Origin: Megascapheus bottae
Taxonomy: Eukaryota; Chordata; Mammalia; Rodentia; Geomyidae
DNA length: 64,000 nt
Reading direction: 5' to 3'
NCBI GenBank assembly: GCA_024803745.1
Contig: JANJXV010000016.1
Span: forward strand, 43,654,025-43,718,024
The notes under the pieces are model-generated. The model saw only the letters and a program-made list of their open reading frames with translations. It was not told where the DNA came from and did not search any database. Each line of letters starts with the position of its first letter. Within the stretch, counting starts at the first letter, position 1. This document shows positions 18,941 to 30,293 of the stretch, one piece after another. Made by a program: the position numbers and the translations under genes.

Positions 18941-21497
18941 GAGCTCAGCACGTGCATGCTCTGCACACCTCTCTACTCGAGTCTTAGCACCCCACTCTGT
19001 GCAGTTCCCCAGCAAGGTGCCTCGATCACTGTTTAAGTCTCCTGCTCTTGCATGTGGGTCTTTCTGAGGTCTTGCACGTCATCTTCCCTCCCAGCTGCTG
19101 GTGGCCCTACCATCCACAAACAGAAGACGTTCTGCTTACAGTGGAGAGTGAGCAGAAGGGTGTGAGTCTCAGGTCCCCAGGGCCCTCCCAGGCTCAAACC
19201 TGACACAACAGCGCAGGGCCAGGTCTGACCTTCAAATGACCTCTGCAGGTAGCATGCCAGGCCTCTGCCCATTTCTTTCTTTTGAGTTACAAGTCCCACT
19301 TACTTCTCTTACTAACTTTGTGGGTTTAGGAACCATATAGAGTCTTACTTTCATGGCGGTTATTGAATTTTATTTCTTCTGAGCACACACTTTACTATGA
19401 TTTGAACTTAGCACCAGGTGTCTGCATGCTGCTGGGGTGCCTGTGACACACGCCTCTTGCCTGCGACACATCACCACACACGTCTGATGGCAAGAATGGG
19501 GTCAGAGTTGCCAAGAGGATCCTCGAGAGAGGATGGGAAAGGAGGAAAGCTGCCCTCTGTTGCCCAGGGGCCAGAGGAATCACCCGCTCACTCGCTCTGT
19601 GGGCGCCGCCAGTTGAACTGGATGCCCTTAGGGTAGTGTGATCTTCAGTCATGTCTGTGTACCCCTCTTGGGTAAGGGGTTCCATTTGTACTTTGAGCCG
19701 TTTGCCGTCTGGGACTCTCCTCATTATTCCACGAAACCCACTGTCAGTCAACAGCAATCAATCATGCAAACTTCTCTCCTTCCACGGATCTGTCAGGAAA
19801 TCAAAAGACTGTTAGGTTGTTGTGATTAGCCATTCATGAGCCATTTTGACTGGAAACTTCACAGGCCTTCTTGTTGCTACAAGATGGGGAAGAATTTAAA
19901 TCAATCATTTAAACCATTTGTCGGTGAGGTCTGTCCCTTACCACTCAAAAGGCACCTTCCACACCACTCCTGCCTGGCCTTTGGCGTGGCCAAGGACCTT
20001 CGGTTCAGATGGGCTGCACTGGCAGGGTGCTGGCCTTGTTTCTGAAGGTGTTAGATCTCAATGCCAGATAACGGATGACTAGAATGGAGCTCTCTCACTG
20101 AGGGCCCCTCTTGGGGGAGGCTTCCCCTCCATGCTTGGCATGGTTCTATCACTGAGAGAAGAGAGGAAGGAATTTGGAGAGGAACTGGATCTGGGGGAAG
20201 GCATACTGGGATTGTTTGACTCCAGAGAGAGGATTCCCCCCTCCGTAGCCCCTGCCCGGCTATCTAGCTGGAGGTAACAGTGGCTGGCCCATCTTCTTCT
20301 CAGAAATGTGCCCTGGAATTTGTCTTTGAACTTGTAGTGGGCTGCTGTGGAGCCTGGCACGGGCACCAGCCTGCACCAGGGGGCTGTCTTCTTTTGTCCT
20401 TTTCCCTGCCTGTCTCCATGTGTTGTACCACCTTCAAGCAGCATTGATAAATTAACTTTTGTGTAGCTGGTAATCACTTTGTGTGTGGTTCGCTTGTCAC
20501 TGCAGTAAGCTGACTCACAGAAATTCTCTCAAGCCACAAGTTTAGCCCATAATCCTGGACCTGGCACGTGGGGCCCTTCTGACGTCCAGGGTGACAAATG
20601 TTGGAGGGTTGGAGAAACAGGCTGGCATTGTGGGGGACCCCGTGCTGTCCTGCCATAGCACAGCGGAGCAGGCCGGGCAGCCCGGCACACAGAGGAGCAA
20701 TGAGATGCCCGAGTGGACACATGACCATTTCTCACCAACACTCCTCGCTGCCAGGGTGTCCAGCTCACCCCACAGAGGGGAGGCACAGGATGGGTGAGGA
20801 GCAATTACATAATTGACAGACCATTGGCCAGCCAACCGGCAGATGGGCAAAACGCACAATACAACCCCGAGGAGACATGGAGACAGCAAACAAAACCAGA
20901 GACAATGAACATAACCCAGAGCATGTAAGAATCGCAGGGGAAAAGACACAAACAAACTTGGCTTCTAAACCACCCGGGATAATCTAGAACTCTCTCTGGG
21001 AGGCCAAGGACCCTGGCTTCTAAAATCTCAGGGTGGCTTCAGAGCAAGCTCCCTGTAGTAAAAGGAGGAGGGCCTTTCCAGGCTGCTGGATTTGATTGAT
21101 GTGTTGCCTTTAACGATGACACAAGTATGGAGGATAAGAAAGAGTTCTGCACGCAGGTGCATGACTCTCCTTTCTGTGGCCCTGGGCAGCTGCTACTCAG
21201 CCAGGGTGACAGGTGGGGTGGCACCATTCCCAGGGGTGACAGGTCTGCCTCCATACTCCTCCCCGGCTGTGTCCCAACAGACCTGCCCTGATTACTGCAG
21301 CTTCTCTTAGCGGAGTGTCTTGTACACCTGCAGCTTTGGTGTGGCCACGTGCCAGAAAGGGCCTCAGCCTGCTATCAGCAGTGGCTCTAGGCGTGGGGGG
21401 TGTGGGTGCCAAGGGTACCGCTGTGAATCTGTGCCCTGGCTAGACACTGACATACCCAAAGCACCGCTGAGGGGCACCAGGTCTGCACACGTCCCTA

Positions 21498-21502
<5 letters not shown>
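18941..21502. other. Noncoding single-copy DNA, no gene seen
   Basis: Frames up to 137 aa on either strand without recognisable domains. One CTCF-like core is noted separately at 20371-20389. No interspersed repeat recognised. Confidence 0.5.
20371..20389 (+). promoter_or_regulatory. CTCF-like motif core (weak)
   Basis: CTGCACCAGGGGGCTGTCT contains the ACCAGGGGGC core of the CTCF motif, but it has G where the motif prefers C two bases before that core, and T after GGGGGC. It is a single match by eye without scoring. Confidence 0.2.

Positions 21503-21546
<44 letters not shown>
21503..21546. repeat. (GT)n microsatellite
   Basis: About 22 perfect GT units, followed by a short (CAAG)n/(GAAA)n purine-rich stretch (21565-21590). 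Confidence 0.97.
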
Positions 21547-21548
<2 letters not shown>

Positions 21549-21590
21549 CAAATTGGGAAAACAAGCAAGCAAGCAAAGAAAGAAAGAAAC

Positions 21591-22446
21591 AAGAAGCTGG
21601 TTAGAAGGAGATCATGTCCAGAATCAGGGTGTTGGAAGAAGCCATCTTACCTGAGACCTCAGCCTTTATTAGCCTCCACCCTGTGCACAGGGAGAAAGCC
21701 AGGAGGAGGCTGGAGAGTGGAGGATTGAGGTCAGTCTTCACTCTGGTGCAGAGGCCCTGAGAGAGAGCCCATTCCAAATACCACGACAAACCCGAAGGCA
21801 ATATGCAGTTCAAAAGGAGCCACAAGCAAATACAGGGGACACCTGAGACCCAGTCTGAGTCCTCTCCAGGACCTTGCACACTCGTCCTGATGGAAGCAGG
21901 AAGTCCTTCCTGGTGTCCACCGAGCTGCTAAGCTCTGATTTCTGCCAGAGCCACAAGGGTGTGGCACGCAGGCGTGACGTGTGGGCCATCTAATCCATCT
22001 CTGTCCTGCCAAGGACAAGTTCAGAGCGTGCCGGGGGCAGGTTCTTTATTTCAGGGAGACTTAGGCCAGAAATGGCATGGGTGCTGGTGTAACCCCAGAG
22101 CCTAACTTCAGCCTCGGACTTCATTCAAGGCCTAATTGTGGCATCTGACCTTCCATTCAGATCCAGCTGTAGAAACAATGCATTTTCCCAAGATAAGGAA
22201 GCAGATGGAGCAGGAATGGCTTTCCATGAATTCTGTCGGGGTGGTTTTTCATAATGGCAGATGCAGACTCTCTGAGCCTCAATGAGAAGCATCACTGTCA
22301 ACTCATCTTTTCATTTTGCTTTCGTCTTTCAAGTATTCTTATCTAACAAATTGATTCATCAGCTGTGCTTTTTTCTTTTTAACAGAAGGAATAGTACGGT
22401 GAATATTTTTAAGTTACTATCATCAGTTAGCTGGGATAGGGAGAGG

Positions 22447-22448
<2 letters not shown>
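21591..22448. other. Noncoding DNA, no gene seen
   Basis: No repeat, RNA gene or coding signature recognised. The segment at about 22275-22430 is AT-rich. Confidence 0.5.

Positions 22449-22497
<49 letters not shown>
22449..22497. repeat. (GT)n microsatellite
   Basis: About 24 perfect GT units. Confidence 0.97.
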
Positions 22498-22498
<1 letters not shown>

Positions 22499-22739
22499 TT
22501 TTGTAGGACGATCCTCTCTCTTTCCTCCCTGCACACAGTCTGGGAAAGCTCTGTGAAGAAGCGTGGGTCGTAAGTAAGGGTAGAAGTGTGCCATATTGAA
22601 ATGACACAGCGTGGCTGCGGGGCAGCGGCGGGGCTGGCTCCCTGTGCAGGTCTCCTGGTGTCAGCCACTGAGGGAGGCGATCTGGGAAGTGTGGGCGCCT
22701 CCCTCTGTGTTCTGCCCTCTCCTGCCCCGCGTGGCCTGG

Positions 22740-22914
22740 GCATGGGCTGGGTGAGGAGCAGAGGGCATAGGCCGGGTGAGGAGCAGAGGGCATAGGCCGG
22801 GTGAGGAGCAGAGGGCATAGGCCGGGTGAGGAGCAGAGGGCATAGACTGGGTGAGGAGCAGAGGGCATAGACTGGGTGAGGAGCAGAGGGCATAGACTGG
22901 GTGAGGAGCAGAGG
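22740..22914. repeat. 25-bp minisatellite, 7 units
   Basis: Seven head-to-tail 25-bp units (GCATAGGCCGGGTGAGGAGC plus AGAGG) with no indel. Unit 1 carries GGGCT, units 2-4 carry AGGCC and units 5-7 carry AGACT. This clustering indicates stepwise local expansion. The minus-strand 233-aa frame with Pro/Ser/Leu-rich repeats comes from this array and is not evidence for a gene. Confidence 0.97.
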
Positions 22915-24062
22915 GCAGCATCACGTGGCACCCTCACTCGTCTCAAATATCCAGGGGCTCTCAGATCTGCGAGCGTTGTAGATCTTGTGTAAGAAGCAGT
23001 GGAGGAGAAAGATAGGCGTTCCTGCACTACCTGATTATGTCTCATGTGTGGACCACACACTTGTATTTTTATTTAAAAAGGAGAACTTCAAAAGGTCTCC
23101 AGTGCTTCCTGATCAGAGTCACCAACATCCAGAGAAATACATATCTACAATACTATTATTACATATAGCGTCATATTATAAAATAGATGTATATATATAA
23201 AACATTTTGAGTAGCTAAGGGCTGTGAGACGTACAAGGTTTTTCCAGGGAGGGAATTGTTCTAAATCTAGATCACGATGAGAGGTGCACGTTATATGATT
23301 ATAATGAATATATAAAAATGATTTAGTTACAGAAAAGGAGTAGCGCAGAAGCTGTCCCTCAGGATAGCACATGGCACCTCAGACTTCCCTGCGTGTGCCA
23401 GCCAGCGGGCCGTCTGCCTGTCCTAAGCCAGCTGCGGCTGCTGGGTTCAGGCCCTCGTTCACGCGTGAGGTCACCCTCTCAGCACACTGTGGATGAGCAC
23501 GGTCACCGAGGCGTGACCCGGGGAGGGTGACCAGCCGGTGCCCGCTCACGGCCCGGACTCAACACCCATGCTTCCCTCGGTTGCTTTGTAAGTAACATGG
23601 GGTAGAAAGATGTTCCTGAAAGTTTAAAAATGACTTCAAAAGCAAACAAGACCGGGGAATATCCTTTTTCTCTTCATCGTGCTCAGATTACCCATTGGAT
23701 AGGAATTCTGCTTTGTGTAGATGATGCTCATTGCGGTTGTATCCCAACTCAAAACAAGTCGCTTGGAAGTCCTTTGTTCAAGATGCCATTTGTTAGGAAG
23801 AGAAGTTCAATGCCAGGCATGAGTGTTTCGTTTTCCCAGCAATGACATTTGGTTCCTGAAGGGGCAACCCCTCCACACGGGCCAGCAGGAGATCCCCGGA
23901 GACCTCCCTGCCTGCCAGCTGCCCACGCTCTCCCCTGCTCATGCACGCTGGATGGGGGCATCGGAATATTGTTTAAGAGACCCCTTTCTTTTGGAGGCCA
24001 ACAGTCGTTTGATGGTTGGCCAAGATCTTTTGTATGGAAGCTATGAGATATGGAAAGATACA
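22915..24062. other. Noncoding DNA, no gene seen
   Basis: An AT-rich section (about 23140-23340) and a GC-rich section with several CpGs (about 23400-23560). No gene, RNA or repeat recognised. Confidence 0.5.
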
Positions 24063-24140
24063 TTTGTTGGAATTTACTGAGCACTCACTAGATCCAGGGC
24101 ACTGTTCCTACAATCTGCGTTAGTTTCCTCACTCTATGTG
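24063..24140 (-). repeat. MIR/L2-like 3' fragment, antisense
   Basis: TTACTGAGCACTCACTAGAT and CAGGGCACTGTTCC, followed by GTTAGTTTCCTCACTCT, recall the antisense consensus (TATTGAGCACCTACTATGTGCCAGGCACTG). It is diverged and short. Confidence 0.45.
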
Positions 24141-24605
24141 TCAGAATTAAAGGCCAGTCACTTTTGTGGACAGTCTTTCAGTCTGGATTGATCCGATGAT
24201 TCCTTGTGAGAAGACCCAGGTTGTCTGCCTTCTTGGCACACCAGAGGAGTCCAGGGCTGTGCTCTGACAACGTGGACAGGCTGGTCCCTCTGTGGCTCCT
24301 GTGACCTCTGCCAGGATCCTTCCCAGCAAGTCCAGCGTTCTCCCTGTTGGCATCACTGTGTTCTGTGGGCAGGGCCTTCCTTCCCCTGGGTGCTTGCCCT
24401 TCTGTTAGCACCTACGAATGGTTCTCACTTGAATTCATGTCTTTGTCATGCTGCCAAAGGCCGAGTTTAAAATTGCATCCTGTGGCTATAGCATCAGGTT
24501 CTTCTTATTCAGACAAAGAGTCTTCCTTTTTCCACTGATTCACTCATCTATGTCATCTGTGGAAACACTTGGATTACCAGTTTAGCCAGTGTATTACTAT
24601 CTATT

Positions 24606-24844
24606 TACTGTTGTCATTTATTTATTTTTTATTTATTTATTGCCATTCCTGGGCTTGAGCTCAGGGCCTGAGCACTGTTCTTGGACTTTCTCAAGGTTAG
24701 AGCTCTACCACTTGAGCCTCAGCACCACTTCCAGCTTTTTTCTATGTGTGTGGTACCAGGGAATTAAACCCGGGCCTTCGTGCATGGTAGGCAAGCACTC
24801 TACCACTAGGCCAAACTCCCAGCCCCTACTGTTGTCATTTATTT
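24606..24844 (-). mobile_element. Dimeric ID-like SINE, antisense, with 18-bp target-site duplication
   Basis: An 18-bp direct repeat TACTGTTGTCATTTATTT flanks the element (24606-24623 and 24827-24844). Inside are a T/A-rich reversed tail (24621-24640) and GGGCTTGAGCTCAGGGCCTG, GCTCTACCACTTGAGCC, CAGCACCACTTCCAGC, GTGTGGTACCAGGGAATTAA, GCATGGTAGGCAAGCACTC and CCACTAGGCC, ending CCCAGCCCC. This is a complete copy with both tRNA-like units. The perfect duplication implies a comparatively recent L1-mediated insertion. Confidence 0.93.
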
Positions 24845-27359
24845 TGGCTCTTCAGATTGCCCACCTTTGAGCAGCAATAATACCTTCAAACTTAATACAT
24901 ATATGTGTGTGTGTAGTAAATGTATGCATATATATACACACATATATCATTGGGTATGTATTTATCATTCTTTGGGACATATTTTCTCATCTTGCACAAA
25001 ACGAAGTTCTAAGCTCTTCTTGTCTTTTTCCAACCCGAATGTGAAACAAACCATTTCTCCAAGGAAACCTTGTTCTTTGGGAAGAGAGTCAGAGAGAGAA
25101 AGAACCAGGTGAGGGGGGCCTCACAGCTGTGGTGATATTGCTGCTTTTCAACCTTTGACGACAGGGAGCGTATGTCTGTAAGTGTAAATAATGTGTACAA
25201 TGTGTCCAACTGTTAATATTCGCGCCTGTTCCTGTATCCATCTATCCCACACTACCCCTAAGTGTGTCAATAATTCCAACGTGAGGTCAACACCACAGGT
25301 TTATGGTGGTTTCTCTTTCTACATCTGCACCTTCTTTCTCTGGCAGTCACAGCACTGACTTTCACTGCCCGAGACAACAGTTGACGAGACATCGCTTGAC
25401 CTATCTGCAGCTGCTGTATCTGATGGCTGTTAAATTTCTTCACGTAGTGAGCCTCTCTAACAGACTTAGGTCTAAAAGTAAAGGAAGAGAGGAAGGGAGA
25501 GATAAGGCAAGGAAATGGGTATCTTCAGAAACCACCTCAGTATCCCCTTCTTCCCTAGTTAGTCATTAAGCCGGGTGAAAAACTATCTCCTTTTTATACT
25601 GCTATTCTTACCATCCAGCACAGAACTCGTGTGCTGACAGGTGCTGGGATGCTGGAATTCTAAAAGCAGGTTCTGAAGAGAACGGGAACCATGCTAAGCA
25701 CAGTTGGTCTCTGAGTGGGTCTGGGAATGCTTGTGCAGGTCTTGGAAAATGGAGGCAGCAGGTGTGGAGACGCCGTGGCCTAACTCTTCACAGACAATGC
25801 TTCTTTAAATCCAGATTAAATAGACAATTTGAAGCATGACCTTTCTGAGTAATTAAAGGTTTCCACTTTATGGTTTTTGTAGACATGGTGCAGTAGAGGC
25901 AAACAGCCTTTCAGTGACTCAGGTGGGTTGCAGGGTGTTTCATGGGCTTTCTTTTTCCTTGTCTTCCTGTGTGGGTTTCAAGGGACAAGCCTTGGGTGGA
26001 ATTTGGCTCTCCTGACTGCTGTGAGGAACGGTTGTGGTGTGGGTGGCCAGAGTGGAACTGGCACCCGCCCTCCTTGCAGGAAGGAGACCACGAGAAGAGC
26101 CTCGAGCGGAGGGTGGACTATGGAGTAGATATGGCTCAAGGCCAACATGACGCTGGGCGGTGCCTAGACTGTTCCTGTGTGGCTTGGCAGTGCTCTGGGT
26201 GTGGGGCAGGTTGGTGGCCCTTCATGGGTGGGCACACTGCAGCTCTGGTGCATGTTCCAAGCTCTTCAGGCCCTAACTGCAGGGCTACGCAGGGCAGGCC
26301 ATTGCCTTCCACCTTGACAAGGTGGAAATATCTTCTTTAGGACCAGGGGATGCCCATGCAAGAGTGCCAGACTCCCGAAGCACAGCCCCAAGGGGCCACA
26401 CCAGGGCCAGGGGGAGCAGCGTGGTGCCGAGGGTGAGCATTTTTCACTCCGTGCTTCACGGTCTGCGTCAACGAAGTGGAACGGCAGAATGAAGCCATCC
26501 GGGGGTCTGTCCAGCTTGGGTAACCCAGGACCTAGAGTGCTGGTGTGGATTCGTGTGGGTCAGAATCCACTGGCTTCAGTCAAGGACAAAGAGGACCAGG
26601 CGAGAGTCCTGCTGGGGGTGGTCACGTGATGGGGCAGAAGAAGACTAGCAGAGCTCACCTGCCTTGGGCAGGCCCCTTGGCCCAGACTCACTTTCCTAAA
26701 GCTGTGGTATTGTGCCCGCGTCTCCTGCCTGGAGGATACAGCTCCAGGGTCACTGTTCCGGTTTGTTAGAAAGCTCCAACCCTCCATTTGCTATCTGACA
26801 ACTGCCAGCCCAGGAAGTGTGGTAGTGATAGAGACCCGGCCTGCACAAAGCAGTGTTGGCACAGGTCAAGGTCCACGGAACCTGTTCCCTCCCTTCAGCC
26901 TTCAAGATGCCCTCCACCCCAAACAACTATTTATCAGGCCCAGAAATGAAGAGACTGACTGCCTTATTGTGTGAGGTGGAGACAGAGAGGCTCTCAAGTG
27001 TTAGCTGTTTACAAAGTGGATTTCATTGTCCTTAGGCTAACAAGGCCGCTTCCTAGATTGTGTGTAGGCAGGGGTGATTTTGCTGGTCTTAGAAGGGCAC
27101 AGTGATCCAGCGTCTAACTTCTTTCTAAGAAGAAAAGGTCAGTAGAGAGTCATAGGATTTCAGGCCTGGGACACTGAGAAGAGCCATCAAGACCTCTGAG
27201 ACAAGCGCTGCCAAACAACCCCACAAGACTCAGAGCCATGTAGTTGTGAAATTCTCTCTATGTAGAGTTGCTTGCTCCTCCAGGATCTCTGTTCATGAAA
27301 GGGTCTGTCCACACTCGAGGACTTCGGCACTGGAGCGGGAGGGATATTATGGGTTGGGT
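24845..27359. other. Noncoding single-copy DNA, no gene seen
   Basis: A short TA/TG-rich stretch at about 24897-24950. Frames up to 132 aa (25942-26340, plus) without domains. No interspersed repeat recognised. Confidence 0.5.
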
Positions 27360-27840
27360 CACCCATAGCTTGTATTTATAAGCGCCTGAACACTAATTGC
27401 CACATTTAGAAAAGAATTGTGCCCGCCTGGAAGAAGCAAGCTCCACCTCCAGCAGCAACTCACAAAGTGCACCCATGTCAATAAATCCATGAAGGTCAGC
27501 CTGTGAGCCTCACTTTGCATTTCAAATGACCCCATGTGAAGGGACAGCTCAGTAGCTCACCTTTAACAAACTCCTGTTCTTAATAGGTCCGTCATTGCTT
27601 TGACAGGTGGAAATACACTTTATCTTGACATTGTCCCCAAGGCCATTTTCAAGAACAACCGTTTAGGAAAATCAGATTTACTGTCTAACAGAGAACTACA
27701 CGCTTGCAAATGGGGCAAATAAGAGATAGATAATTCAGGACATCGTTGATCTGCATATCTAAACTGGAAGAAAAATGCTGAATCAAATGTCAAGTTGTCA
27801 CCGTTTTCTTTAAATTTGTCTCAAGTTTTCAAAAGAGGGA
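27360..27840. promoter_or_regulatory. Long repeat-free AT-rich block, candidate conserved element
   Basis: About 480 bp with no SINE, L1 or simple repeat, stops in all frames, and lineage-factor-like motifs (GATAGATAATTC at about 27726, ATCTGCATATCTAAAC at about 27750, CTTTAACAAACTCCTG at about 27561). The make-up suits a distal enhancer or conserved noncoding element. Inference only. Confidence 0.25.
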
Positions 27841-30007
27841 TGGTCAAGGACCCTGGGCCCCCACTAGGCTTTCAGAGTTTGTCTTATGTCTCAAACTCCA
27901 CTGTACATCGCAGGAACTTTTCTGCTATGAGGGATTTGTCATATGTCTCTCATGCCTGAATTTACAGATTCCTTTGTGGTCAGTGACCTGCTTGGGTAGC
28001 CCTTATTTTATACGCCTGATTCTATCAACATTAACAGCTGATTACAACAGAGCACGAAATGAATGTGTAAGTTGATAGATGCTATTGTAACGCATACTAT
28101 GTGATTGTATAAGGGCTCAAGTGGTAATATAGAATAAAAGAACTGCTCCTACTTTTGGACCCTCCTCCCAGATCCCAAACTCCCTGCTGACCTCCATTCA
28201 GAATCAGGATTTACCTGCGAGCTGTTCTCTGCAAGTTTCTCAGTATCCCTTATGTCCCTTATGTGCTCAATCAAAATCAAAACTTATCATTGTGTTAAAA
28301 TAAATGTCACTGCATTTCTCTTTACCAACAGCCCTAGAAATACTAGGTGATTGCCTGAAGTAAGTCCTGTTCATTCATTTACCCATACAACAACCCGTAA
28401 ATAAGTACTGAACACGTAGCGCCAGGCTCCAGGCCCACAAAGAAAAGCTAGGAGAACTATTATCTGTGAGAATACTCAAATGGAGGGAGGTGCACAAAAG
28501 CAGGACCACAGTGACATTTCATGCACTATGCTAGAGAGGAAAGGACACATTTGTGGGGAGGGGAAGGAACTATTGGGAGGTGAGTGTGAAAAGTGTCACA
28601 GACAAGGAGACAGCTCATTGAATCCAGCGTGTGAGAAAGACATTGGTGCATTGACAAGGGTTTGGAAGAAAGACCACATCTAGTGGAAATCACAGCGTAG
28701 GCAAAAAATAGAGGGGTAGCATTACGCATTGTACTTGGATAAGAGAAGGCAAGACTTTGGAGCTAGGATTGTGCTAGGTAAGAGTCCACAAAGAAAAGAA
28801 AAAATATTTTATTGAAAGAAGCGACAGATAAAGTGTGGAACCAAAATATGAACTCATGGAGTTTGGTTTTCCTTTTGTCCCATGTTTCGTATGAAATACC
28901 AATTTACAAATCCAAGAAAAGAGGAAATATTGAAAATAGCCCTAAAGTAGGGAACAATCTGCTAAGCAAAAACAGTGCAATGGCAGAGGAATGTTTGTTA
29001 TAGATGAGTTTAGCACAATTAGCCCTCAAAATGAAGGTGAAATAAAGATATCTGAGATAAATGGAAAGCAAAGTAAGCTGTTATTGATAGCATTATGAAG
29101 AAGGTCAGTCCCTAGGTAGAAGGAAAAACAAAAGATGAACATTCATTTTTATGAAGGAAGAGGAGCAGAAATCAAGAAAAGCAGTGTTTCAAACAAAAAT
29201 AGGTAAAATCGTATTATAGAACTTCTAGCAGAGTTTCTATATCCCGACAGTGGTATGAAGTGGGCACCAAACGTGCCTGGCTTTGCGAACTTCAGAGTGG
29301 AAGTCTAGGTTTCCTCCTGGGGTTCTGATGATGATTCACTGAGTCATCACGTGTGGCCCGTAGACTAGCTCTTAGAATAATATGAGAGACATAGCTGGCA
29401 TAGTTAGGTAGAGATTGAACTACTTGGCAAGACAGAAGAATGAATAAAGTGCCTGAAGAACGGTGTGGGGATGAAAGAGTCAGAAGCTTGGTGCTTGACT
29501 GGGCATGAAGCCACGCAGAAAGGACTTGGGGTGCTCCTATCTGGAGGAGCCAGCTCCCCTCCCCGGAAATGTGCTGCCCCGGCGCCTGAAAAGTGCTGGG
29601 AAGGAACCTGAACAGGCTGGCTTCAGCGTCATGGATGCATTTTGCAGAGACTCCGGGAAAGATCCATACTTCAGAGTTCTTAGCCAAAGGAGTAAATATG
29701 CCAACTCAGGGAGGGAGCGGGACTCGAGGAGGGAGAGATGAGAACCCTTTTAGTTCCCAGCAAACCATCGAGACCCTAGGAGGAGGCGGGAAAGGAGAAC
29801 TCAACTCAGTGGCTGAAATCGAGTGTTCAGAAACTCTGGAGGTAAGGGTGTCATAGAAGGAATAGGATACAGGCTTCAGCAAGGACAGGACGACGGCAAC
29901 CCAGAGATTACTTGTTGTTTCCTGCAGAGCGATTTTAGCTGTGTACAGGCAGACATTCTGCAACGGTGCAAATGCTCTTCTGCGTTTCGTTTTCGTTTTC
30001 TTTTGGT
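27841..30007. other. Noncoding DNA, possible old repeat pieces, no gene seen
   Basis: At 28366-28445 TTCATTCATTTACCC..AATAAGTACTGAACACG..GCGCCAGGC recalls the antisense L2/MIR end (TTCATTCAACAAATATTTATTGAGCACC..TGCCAGGC). The A-rich section 28700-29240 may be an eroded retroelement but no family is recognised. Frames (67-131 aa) lack domains. Confidence 0.4.
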
Positions 30008-30293
30008 TTTGGTGGTGTTGGAGTTTGGACCGAGAGCCGTGCAGGTCTTGCACAGTTCTTCTACTATGTCGCGGAGCGTATCTTTACGGTGAGTTGCTCT
30101 AAGGTGGGCCTCAGGCCCTGGTCCTCCCATCTGCCCCACGTGGCTGGGATCACGGACTCCTGCAGTCAGAGCTGGCTTATTTGGTGTGACGGGATCTCTG
30201 ACGTTTAGTTCAGCCTGGCCTGGAGCTGCGACCCTCCCTATCTTCACTTTTCTCATAGCCACATTCGCAGACCAGAGCCACCAATCCTAGCCC
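30008..30293 (-). mobile_element. Diverged B1/ID-type SINE, antisense
   Basis: A T/G-rich head (GTTTTCGTTTTCTTTTGG) is followed by TGTTGGAGTTTGGACCGAGA, GCAGGTCTTGCACA, GTGGCTGGGATCACGGAC, then CAGCCTGGCCTGGAGCTGCG and CCACCAATCCTAGCCC. These are reversed ID-like and B1-like landmarks, partly duplicated or rearranged. It is older than the other copies, and the boundaries are approximate. Confidence 0.5.

Noticed and set aside
18594..19067. 157-aa His/Thr-rich frame
   Set aside because: Translation of the degenerate CA repeat.
22740..22914. CRISPR-like array
   Set aside because: Direct head-to-tail repeats without unique spacers, in rodent DNA; it is a minisatellite.
22359..23060. 233-aa minus-strand frame, Pro/Ser/Leu-rich repeats
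   Set aside because: Built from the 25-bp minisatellite and the (GT)n tract; no domain outside them.
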